The position numbers were made by a program, and so were the translations under genes. The notes beneath the pieces were generated by a model that saw nothing but the letters and a program-made list of their open reading frames with translations, did no database searches and was not told the origin of the DNA. A DNA stretch of 42,667 nucleotides from positions 1 through 42,667 of the forward strand of contig NZ_BAHC01000097.1 of NCBI RefSeq assembly GCF_000298195.1. Reading direction: 5' to 3'. Every line of letters starts with the position of its first letter. Position 1 is the stretch's first letter. Below are positions 36,232 to 42,667 of this stretch, one piece after another. The stretch is from Gordonia rhizosphera NBRC 16068 (GTDB taxonomy: Bacteria > Actinomycetota > Actinomycetes > Mycobacteriales > Mycobacteriaceae).

Positions 36232-37470
36232 TCACCGGCCGGGCAGGTGCTTGCGCGATCCGCTCATGACCACGGCCACCGACACCGCCAGCAGCCCGGC
36301 CAGGATGACCAGGAGTTCCACGGTCGTGAACGGCGGGGTCAAGGCCGCGAGGAGGGTCGGCGCCGCGAAGCCGATGTAGGCCACCGCATAGAACACTCCC
36401 GTCAGCTTGGCCAGTTCGTGCGCCGGGGCGATGCGCTGAACCTCCATCAGACCCGAGACCAGTCCGATGCCGAATCCGCAGCCCAGCACGATGCTCGCCG
36501 CGACACCGATCAGCAGATCTTTTGTGGCGACCGAGGCGATCATGACCATCAGGCCGGCGATCAGGGTGATCAGGGCGACGATGAGTCCGCGGGCGCTCGA
36601 GTGTGAATCGATGCGGCGGGCCAACGGCTGCACCGCAGCACCGGCACCCAGGGCGATCACGCTGAGCAGCGTGGCGTACGCCAGTCCGAGCCCGCCGGCG
36701 GAGTCGGCGAGCAGCACCGGCTGATACCCGTAAGACAAGCCGCAGGCGACGAAAAGCCATGGGCCGCAGATCAGGACGACGCGGACGAAACGGCGGTGTC
36801 GCGCCGAGGTGACCCGGAGCCGGGTGGTGATCGGTGCGGGCGGCCCGGGTTGGACCGTCTCCGGGGCCTTGGCGATGATCCAGAGGAACGGAACCGTCAC
36901 CGCGATGTGGATGAGGAAGGGCAGGATCTGGGGCGACGGACCCCACTGGGCGATGCAGCCTGCGACGAGCGCGCCGAGTGCAGAGCCGAGGGTGAACGCC
37001 AACGATGCGCGGCGGGCGCCCGCGCCCGCATCGGCGGTCAGGTCGTGCGGTGGCCACGACAACTCCTTGAGCCAGCTGGTGCCCACCGACATCGCGGTTC
37101 CCACCGACATACCGGCGAACAGCCGCCCGATGATGATCGGCACCTCACCGAACTGGTCGAACGCGAGCAGCACGCTGCCCAGTACGCCGAACGCGACCGC
37201 CGCGATCATCGGCAGTTTCCGGCCGAGGTGATCCGACACCGCACCGGCGATGATCAGCGCGGGCGCGAGCCCCGCCACGTAGACACCGAGAAACAGGGTG
37301 ACCGTCGCCGACGAGTAGTGCTCGACGTCGCGGTACATCAGCAACAGTGGACTGAACTGATTGCCCGACCAGGCGCAGACGAACAGGGCCCCGAAGACGA
37401 GCAGCCATGGGCGCGTGGTTGGGGACGACGGCCGGTTCAGCGTCGTCGTGGGTTGCGCGCGCAGACTCAT
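36232..37470 (-). CDS. MFS transporter, 12-helix
   Basis: 412 residues, twelve predicted membrane helices, with the MFS loop motif 'GAVSDHLGRKLP' in the first half and a C-terminal repeat. It resembles drug or small-molecule exporters and importers of the MFS_1 group; the substrate is unknown. The ATG at 37468-37470 (AGGGGGC upstream) overlaps the stop of the GntR gene (ATGA), so regulator and transporter are co-translated. That pairing suggests the regulator senses the transported compound. Confidence 0.85.
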   Translation of the reverse strand: MSLRAQPTTTLNRPSSPTTRPWLLVFGALFVCAWSGNQFSPLLLMYRDVEHYSSATVTLFLGVYVAGLAPALIIAGAVSDHLGRKLPMIAAVAFGVLGSVLLAFDQFGEVPIIIGRLFAGMSVGTAMSVGTSWLKELSWPPHDLTADAGAGARRASLAFTLGSALGALVAGCIAQWGPSPQILPFLIHIAVTVPFLWIIAKAPETVQPGPPAPITTRLRVTSARHRRFVRVVLICGPWLFVACGLSYGYQPVLLADSAGGLGLAYATLLSVIALGAGAAVQPLARRIDSHSSARGLIVALITLIAGLMVMIASVATKDLLIGVAASIVLGCGFGIGLVSGLMEVQRIAPAHELAKLTGVFYAVAYIGFAAPTLLAALTPPFTTVELLVILAGLLAVSVAVVMSGSRKHLPGR

Positions 37471-38105
37471 ATCGCCCCCTGATAGCGGTCGAAGTGCGTG
37501 GCCAGCGTGCGCTGGTAGCCGTCCTCGTCTCCGCTGAACAGGCATTCGGCGAGATGTCGATGATCGCCGTATGCCGCACCCAGCGTTGCCGGATCGATCC
37601 TGAGCAGGACGTTGCGCAGGCGTTGCTGGCGACCCCGGAGCATCTCATAGAAGTGGACGGCGATCGGGTTCTTCGACGCGGCGACGACGAGAGCGTGGAA
37701 GTCGTCGTCGGCGTCGACGAAGCCGGAAACATCGGCCTGCGCGACGAGTTCACCCTGCCGGGCCAGGTTGTCCTCGATCTGCGCACGGACCTCGGCGCCC
37801 GGCCCGGCGGCCGCGAACACCTGGCGCGCCGCCGCGGTTTCGATGGCGTGACGCATCGCGAGGACATCCGCCGACTCCGACACGGCGACGGGATTGACGA
37901 CCGCACCCCGGCGCGGGATGAGGGTCAACAGCTGTTCGGACGCGAGGCGCAGGAACGCCTCGTGCACCGGTGTGCGGCTGACGCCGAGCTCCTGGCCGAC
38001 CTCGACCTCGCTGAGGAGGACGCCACCGGACAGCTCGCCGGAGATGATCCGCGCCCGCGTGGCGCGATAGGCCTCATCGGCCGCGTTCGCCGTCTGCTTC
38101 GTCAT
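37467..38105 (-). CDS. GntR-family (FCD) regulator coupled to the MFS gene
   Basis: 212 residues. The N-terminal winged helix-turn-helix is 'LSEVEVGQELGVSRTPVHEAFLRL' region (31-54), which contains the GntR signature GVSRTPV. It is followed by an FCD domain with 'DADDDFHALVVAAS' and the late His motif 'GDHRHL'. I use the ATG at 38103-38105 because the frame upstream of it runs through an operator-like palindrome. It is divergent from a lipoprotein gene and probably represses its own operon. Confidence 0.85.
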   Translation of the reverse strand: MTKQTANAADEAYRATRARIISGELSGGVLLSEVEVGQELGVSRTPVHEAFLRLASEQLLTLIPRRGAVVNPVAVSESADVLAMRHAIETAAARQVFAAAGPGAEVRAQIEDNLARQGELVAQADVSGFVDADDDFHALVVAASKNPIAVHFYEMLRGRQQRLRNVLLRIDPATLGAAYGDHRHLAECLFSGDEDGYQRTLATHFDRYQGAI

Positions 38106-38119
38106 GCGGACGATGGTAT

Positions 38120-38147
38120 CTCTTGCATGCAAGTATGTATACAAGAG
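38120..38147. promoter_or_regulatory. Operator-like palindromes for the second GntR regulator
   Basis: CTTGCATGCAAG (38122-38133) is a perfect 12-bp palindrome, and it is nested in a longer imperfect one whose ends are CTCTTG (38120-38125) and CAAGAG (38142-38147). AT-rich GTATAC-type cores are typical of FCD GntR operators. It lies 15-42 bp upstream of the GntR start in the 113-bp divergent gap. Confidence 0.65.
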
Positions 38148-38218
38148 GTTGGTGTCGGCCCACCGAACGACATCCTTCCGGACATCCCGCTGCGATGGCC
38201 ATGGTAGGAATCGGGATC

Positions 38219-38737
38219 ATGAACCGTCACCGCCGTGCGCGTCGGATTGTCCCCATCGTGGCCGCGGTCGGCGTTCTGCTGGCGGCGACGGGATGCTCGA
38301 CGAGCACCGACGAACCCGCCGCGCTCACCATGAGCCACGCCGAAGCGTGGAACATCCTCAACAACAACATCGCCACCATCCTCCCGGACTGGCAGGCCGA
38401 ACCGGCACCCGCTCCCCCGCCGGGCCCCACGGGCGGCAACGGCTACACCGGCTGTGCCACCAACCCCGACACGTTGATGCCGCAGGGGCCTCCGTGGCAT
38501 CTCGAGATCCGGACCTCCCCCGACGCCGACGACGCCGAACTGCAGGCCATGGCGGATCGCTTCGCCACGCTGGCCGAGCGCGGCTACCACGAGAAGGAGC
38601 TGGCCGCACCGAACAGCACCTACGACCGTGCCGCCGAAGACGACCGCGGATTCGAGGTGGCTCTCTACGTCAAGGGCGACAAGCCTTCCCGCACCGTGAC
38701 CGTGTGGTCGCGGACGCCGTGTACCGACTTCAAGTAG
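38219..38737 (+). CDS. Small lipoprotein, unknown function
   Basis: 172 residues from the ATG at 38219. A basic N-terminus (NRHRRARR), hydrophobic core and lipobox-like ATGC (Cys26) mark it as a lipoprotein. The mature part has a Pro-rich stretch (about 65-76) and three further Cys residues that could form disulfides. The fold looks like an alpha/beta domain of the kind seen in mycobacterial Lpp/Lpq proteins, but I cannot assign one. It is divergent from the GntR-MFS operon and might share its operator. Two upstream ATGs in this frame lack a better ribosome-binding site. Confidence 0.7.
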   Translation: MNRHRRARRIVPIVAAVGVLLAATGCSTSTDEPAALTMSHAEAWNILNNNIATILPDWQAEPAPAPPPGPTGGNGYTGCATNPDTLMPQGPPWHLEIRTSPDADDAELQAMADRFATLAERGYHEKELAAPNSTYDRAAEDDRGFEVALYVKGDKPSRTVTVWSRTPCTDFK

Positions 38738-38766
38738 GAATTCCCCCCGGGGTGATCCGAACATCA

Positions 38767-40263
38767 TCAAGACACGTCGGTCTGCCATTCCGGACGGGAT
38801 GAGCCCTTCGGGACCAGGATGGTGCGGTAGCGGCCGGGCGTGACACTCATCCGAATCTGGTCGGTCACACCCTGATACGTGCCGAGCGGGGTGTCGGCGG
38901 TGAAGGTCTCCGGGTCCAGGTAATGGTGGTCGCCGTGCGTCTGTCCGGCGACCTCGGCGGCATAGCCCTTGTCGAACACGCCCATCCCGATGATCCACAG
39001 CGCCGCGCGGGTGAGCGAGACATGCACCCGATAGCTGCCGCCGTCGACGGCACGACGTGCCAACGCCTCGACGATGCCCGCGGTCATCAGCCAGGAGACG
39101 ATGTAGTCGTTGACCACCATGATCGGTGGCAACGCGGGAACCTCCCCGCCGCCCTCGAGCAGCATCATCCCGGCGAGGCTGCCGGCGGTCTGGTCGAAAC
39201 CGACCCACTGCGACCACGGCCCGGTCTCGCCGTTGAGTGAGGCGGTCGCGTAGACGATGCCCGGCCGGGTCTGCGCCGCCTCCTGCGGCGACAACCCGAT
39301 CTTGGCGAGGTAGCCGGGACGGCGGTTGGCGTAGAACACGTCGGCGCCGGCGAGGAGTTGCCGGATACGTTCGGCACCCTCGGCGCGATAGGGGCTGATG
39401 GTCGCCGACCGCACCCCGACGTTGCCGCTGACGTACGTCGCGTCGTGTTCGAGTTCGTTGGGGCGCCAGATATTCAGGACGTCGGCGCCGTGCAGGGCGA
39501 GCGCGCGTCCGACGCCGGCACCGGCGATCACATGCCCCATCCCGAGTGCGCGGATACCGTCGAGGGGTTGGTCACCATCGGTCGGCAACGGCACGGGATC
39601 GCCGTCGGAGAGCTTGGTGATCTCGATCAGCGGCATGTCGGCGAACACGTCGCGGTAGTGCGGTTCGGTGAGCACCTCGGAGACGGTCCGCAACATCGGC
39701 ATCACCACACCGGCATCGGCGCCGGCGGCCTCGAGTTCGACACCTTTCCAGGTGGCCACTGCTGCGGCCACGGCATCCTCATCGTCGGGGACGCCGAGCA
39801 GTTTCTGGGCGCCGACCTTGATCTTCGGATACGGGTTGAGCGGCATCATCCACCGATCGTCGGCGGTCTGATAGAAGCGAAAGCCCAACGCGTTGGACGG
39901 ATTCGACGGCGTGCCGGCGGGATAGCCGTTGAGCAGCTCCCACTTTCGGTCGTAGAACGGGCACAGGCGGTGCGGTGCACTGCGCAGGTCGACGTCGATA
40001 TCCTGGCCGGAACCACCGCGCATCTGCCAGAGCTTCGCCAGCGCAGCCGATTTCGCGGCCAGCGCGATCGCCGAGGCACCACCGAGACGAAGGGCGCTGT
40101 TGACCACCGGATCGGCCCCACGGAAGGAGATCGTGCCGCCGGTGTCGGCGGCACTCATCCCGATGCCGCCGAGGACGTCATCGAGTTCGGCGGCCGGGTC
40201 GAAGGCATCGTCGGTCGCCGGCGTGGTGATGGCGGCGGTGAGTCGCTCGGTCAGTGTGGTCAC
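38767..40263 (-). CDS. Class III CoA-transferase (CaiB/BaiF family)
   Basis: 498 residues. Family III CoA-transferase features are seen: 'LRLGGASAIALAAKSAALAKLWQMRGG' near the N-terminus, 'GMGHVIAGAGVGRALALHGADVLNIWRP' in the middle, then 'ADVFYANRRPGYLAKIGLSP' and 'GFDQTAGSLAGM'. The order looks like a two-lobed variant somewhat longer than the usual 380-440 residues. It would move CoA between an acyl-CoA and a carboxylic acid. The GTG start (40261-40263) overlaps the stop of the AtuA gene (GTGA). I could not confidently locate the catalytic Asp. Confidence 0.82.
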   Translation of the reverse strand: MTTLTERLTAAITTPATDDAFDPAAELDDVLGGIGMSAADTGGTISFRGADPVVNSALRLGGASAIALAAKSAALAKLWQMRGGSGQDIDVDLRSAPHRLCPFYDRKWELLNGYPAGTPSNPSNALGFRFYQTADDRWMMPLNPYPKIKVGAQKLLGVPDDEDAVAAAVATWKGVELEAAGADAGVVMPMLRTVSEVLTEPHYRDVFADMPLIEITKLSDGDPVPLPTDGDQPLDGIRALGMGHVIAGAGVGRALALHGADVLNIWRPNELEHDATYVSGNVGVRSATISPYRAEGAERIRQLLAGADVFYANRRPGYLAKIGLSPQEAAQTRPGIVYATASLNGETGPWSQWVGFDQTAGSLAGMMLLEGGGEVPALPPIMVVNDYIVSWLMTAGIVEALARRAVDGGSYRVHVSLTRAALWIIGMGVFDKGYAAEVAGQTHGDHHYLDPETFTADTPLGTYQGVTDQIRMSVTPGRYRTILVPKGSSRPEWQTDVS

Positions 40264-42131
40264 CGGGTCTCCCTCGTGGTGTGGTCGTGCTCGGTGGCTT
40301 GATGGATGTGGCTCGTCGTGGCCCGGCTCAGTTCGGCGAACTCCCCGTCGTCGGCGAACGCGGGGCCGTCGGCGAGCAACTCGTCGGGGATCAGCACCTG
40401 CCGGGCGCGGATGTACTCGCCGATCGCCTTGCCGACCTGGTCGACCCGGGTGTTGGACGATCCGCCGGTGCCGAGCAGCCCGCGCAGCACGAAGTGCACG
40501 GCGCGCAGTTCGGGGAACTCGTGGCGGACGATGTCGAGGTCCTTGGCGTCGGGCACCAGCCGGCGGATCTCGTCGGTGGTCAGGAACCGGCGCAGCCACG
40601 GCCACACCTTCGGGTCGGGGGTCCAGATGCCGACGTTGCTGTTGCCGCCCTTGTCGCCGCTGCGGGCGTGGGTCACGGTGCCGAGCGGGACCCGGCGGAC
40701 CCGGTCGGACAGCGGCGCCTCCTCGGGTTCGGGGTGGGTCGGCTGGGTGAGGATCTCGGTGTGTTGCGGGGCGGGCACCGTGACGGTGCGCCCGTCGTCG
40801 AGGACGGCGCGGTGGTCGAGGGCGGTCATGGGCAGCAGGCCCGGCCAGTAGTCCACGCGTGGACGCGGTTTCGAGGTGAGCCCGGCGGCGACGTCGTGGA
40901 AGAAGCCGGGGATGCTCTGCAGGTACAGGCTGCCCAGTCGTCGTCCGATATCGGCCTCGGCCAGCGCGGCGGCGGTCGGTGCGGTCACCATCACGCGCAG
41001 CGGCACCGTGGCCGCCCACTGTGATTCCGGGTCCTCGGCGGCGACACCGAGCGGGGTCAGGTCGAGTTCGACCTCGTCGGGGAGTTCCCGCTCGAGTTGT
41101 TCGCGGATCAGCGCAACCTTCTCCGGCACGTGCGGGGCGGTGACGTAGACGGTGTTGACCAGGGTGTAGCCGACGGGGCCGAACAGCGCGACCTTGGTCG
41201 TCGGCGGCGGCGGGGATCCGGTCGTGCCGGCCACCCGGACCCGGTCGGGCCCGACGTCCTCGAGGCGGACGTCGTCGAGGTGCACGCTGACGTCGGGGTT
41301 GAGGTAGAGCGGGCCCTGAATCTCGTAGACGAGCTGTGCGGTGACGGTGTCGACGGTGACCGCGCCGCCGTCGCGGGTGTGTTTGGTGATGACACAGGTG
41401 CCGTCGGCGGCGATCTCCGCGATGGGGAAGCCGGGCACGGTCATGTGTGGGATGTCGAGGAATCCGGAGAAGTTGCCGCCGACCGCGTGGGCCCCGCATT
41501 CGATGATGTGTCCGGCAACCACGCCGCCGGCGATCGCGTCCCAGTCGTCGGGCGCCCACTGGTGCCACCAGGCGGCCGGTCCCGCGGTCAGCGACGCGTC
41601 GGTGACCCGGCCGCAGACCACGATGTCGGCGCCCCCGCCCAGCGCCGCGGCGACGCCCCAACCACCGAGATAGGCGTTGGCCGCGAACGGGGTCGCGCGC
41701 CAGTCCGACATCGGCGCCCCGCCGTCGAGGTTGTCGAGTCGGTGCCCCTGCTCCCGCAGCCTCGGCAGGTCGGCGACGATGTTGTCGCCATCGATATGGG
41801 CGACGCTCAACTCGACCCCGACCGCGGCGGCCTCCGTGCGCAGCACCGCGGCAAGCTGCGCGGGATGAAAGCCGCCGGCGTTGGTGACCACCTTGATACC
41901 GCGTTCGGCGATCGCGGGCAGGTGCGGCCGGATCTGGTCGACGAAGTATTCGACGTAGCCGCGGCCGGGGTCGCGCTGATAGGCCGCAGAGAGCGACGCC
42001 AGGGTGATCTCGGCGAGGTAGTCACCGATCAGCACGTCGATCGGGTCTCCGGCCATCGCCTCGTCGATGCCGGAGCGTCGATCGCCGAGATATCCGGAAA
42101 AGTTCGCGATGCGGATGGGTCCGCGGACCAT
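40260..42131 (-). CDS. AtuA-family protein with C-terminal AtuA-like domain
   Basis: 623 residues. An N-terminal AtuA/DUF1446 domain of about 450 residues ('RIANFSGYLGDR' at the start, 'GIKVVTNAGGFHP', 'DIVVCGRVTDASL') is fused to a C-terminal domain of about 110 residues with 'HARSGDKGGNSNVGIW'. AtuA is needed for acyclic terpene (citronellol/geraniol) use in Pseudomonas, but its reaction is unsettled and many homologues lie in other acid-degradation operons. The ATG at 42129-42131 has an excellent AGGAGG before it. Coupling to a CoA-transferase suggests processing of a hydroxy or branched acyl-CoA. Confidence 0.85.
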   Translation of the reverse strand: MVRGPIRIANFSGYLGDRRSGIDEAMAGDPIDVLIGDYLAEITLASLSAAYQRDPGRGYVEYFVDQIRPHLPAIAERGIKVVTNAGGFHPAQLAAVLRTEAAAVGVELSVAHIDGDNIVADLPRLREQGHRLDNLDGGAPMSDWRATPFAANAYLGGWGVAAALGGGADIVVCGRVTDASLTAGPAAWWHQWAPDDWDAIAGGVVAGHIIECGAHAVGGNFSGFLDIPHMTVPGFPIAEIAADGTCVITKHTRDGGAVTVDTVTAQLVYEIQGPLYLNPDVSVHLDDVRLEDVGPDRVRVAGTTGSPPPPTTKVALFGPVGYTLVNTVYVTAPHVPEKVALIREQLERELPDEVELDLTPLGVAAEDPESQWAATVPLRVMVTAPTAAALAEADIGRRLGSLYLQSIPGFFHDVAAGLTSKPRPRVDYWPGLLPMTALDHRAVLDDGRTVTVPAPQHTEILTQPTHPEPEEAPLSDRVRRVPLGTVTHARSGDKGGNSNVGIWTPDPKVWPWLRRFLTTDEIRRLVPDAKDLDIVRHEFPELRAVHFVLRGLLGTGGSSNTRVDQVGKAIGEYIRARQVLIPDELLADGPAFADDGEFAELSRATTSHIHQATEHDHTTRETR

Positions 42132-42345
42132 CTCGCCACCTCCTGGTGGGTTGGTGTTCTCGCCGCGGGGACAGGCGTGCCGGTTGGACAACCCGCCCCC
42201 GCGTCGGGTGTCATTTCGCCTCCCAGGTTACGAAGGGAAACCGTCCGCGCACCGCCGGTTCGCCCATCCCGGGTCAGGGTGTCGCCGGACATCCCGATGA
42301 CTCTTCGTCGACGATCCGGTCGTACTCGTGAGGAGGCGATGAGAA

Positions 42346-42667
42346 ATGGACGTGTTCGCCGGGGTACCGGTGCGAGATCTGCCGCAGTCCGTCGCGTGGT
42401 TCGAGCGGCTGCTCGGTGACGTCGCGTCGTTCGAACCCAACGCTGTCGAGCGGGTGTGGACGCTGACCGATCACGGCCACGTCTACGTCGTGGTGGCGCC
42501 GGACGATGCCGGGCACGGGCACGTCACGCTGTTCGTCGACGATCTGGGTGACTTCCTGGCGTCGACGGCCGAACGGGGCGTCGAACCGGACTCACAAGAG
42601 ACCTATGACAACGGCGTCCGGGAAGGCGGTGTTCCGCGACCCCGACGGCAACGAGGTCGGAGTCGGT
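42346..42667 (+). pseudogene. Glyoxalase/VOC-fold protein, apparent +1 frameshift, cut by window edge
   Basis: From the ATG at 42346 (AGGAGG at 42331-42336) the frame reads a VOC-fold start ('VPVRDLPQSVAWFERLLG') and second strand region ('HGHVTLFVDDLGDFLASTAERG'). After 'ETYDNGVRE' it turns Arg/Pro-rich. The next frame from about 42626 reads AVFRDPDGNEVGVG, the classic VOC C-terminal metal-ligand motif. Removing one G from GGG at 42620-42622 restores one continuous domain. So this is either a one-base insertion that breaks the gene or a sequencing/assembly error. The product would be a small glyoxalase/bleomycin-resistance-like protein of unknown substrate. Confidence 0.75.

Noticed and set aside
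38738..38766. Terminator in the gap between the lipoprotein and CoA-transferase genes
   Set aside because: Only a CCCCGGGG run with no room for a loop; too weak to call.
38767..41661. One long protein fusing an Arg-rich region to the CoA-transferase
   Set aside because: The upstream part is the out-of-frame shadow of the AtuA gene. The real start is GTG at 40261-40263 overlapping the AtuA stop.
42132..42345. Operator or promoter in the AtuA/glyoxalase divergent gap
   Set aside because: Apart from the two ribosome-binding sites I found no convincing palindrome or -35/-10 pair.

Overview
The window looks like chromosome from a high-GC, mycolic-acid-type actinomycete (Gordonia, Nocardia, Rhodococcus or Mycobacterium relatives). 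The grounds are GC-rich third codon positions throughout, a near-complete mycobactin/nocobactin-type siderophore locus, four DtxR/IdeR-type iron boxes, and a protein with an Mtb12-antigen-like C-terminal domain. The genus is inferred, not proven. I saw no tRNA, rRNA, transposase, CRISPR array or phage gene.

Region 1 (1-24777) is an iron-regulated siderophore locus. A secreted protein runs off the left edge. An iron box at 537-555 heads a plus-strand operon of a siderophore-binding lipoprotein and a SagB/ThcOx-family flavin oxidase. Facing it on the minus strand is the assembly line, read right to left: mbtB (ArCP-Cy-A-PCP), mbtG (lysine N6-hydroxylase), then mbtT (type II thioesterase), mbtC (ketosynthase), mbtD (AT-KR-ACP), an uncharacterised membrane-anchored protein, and mbtE and mbtF (NRPSs). 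mbtK (lysine N-acyltransferase) lies divergently inside the locus. Iron boxes precede mbtB, the mbtT/mbtK divergent promoters, mbtE and the lipoprotein. The predicted product is an aryl-capped, acylated bis-hydroxamate lysine siderophore. The linked SagB-type oxidase suggests that the aryl azoline ring is oxidised to an oxazole or thiazole, as in nocobactins, rather than left as the oxazoline of mycobactins. Salicylate synthase, aryl-AMP ligase and MbtH are not in the window.

Region 2 (24778-27641) holds a P2-type cation ATPase next to the mbtB iron box. Its Shine-Dalgarno sequence is buried in a perfect 10-bp hairpin.

Region 3 (27742-35955) is a sugar-catabolic locus resembling tetritol/erythrulose utilisation. 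The minus-strand arm encodes a TIM-barrel isomerase, an SDR dehydrogenase, a DhaK-DhaL-type kinase and RpiB. The plus-strand arm encodes an MHS-type symporter, a transketolase split into two subunits and a GntR/FCD regulator. A shared GTTGAC-containing motif lies in the divergent promoter region and in a near-perfect 18+18 palindrome before the regulator, so the locus appears to carry its own regulatory circuit.

Region 4 (36009-42667) is accessory metabolism: a small membrane protein, a GntR-MFS pair with its own operator-like palindrome, a lipoprotein, an AtuA-family protein translationally coupled to a class III CoA-transferase, and at the right edge a glyoxalase-fold gene that appears to carry a one-base frameshift.
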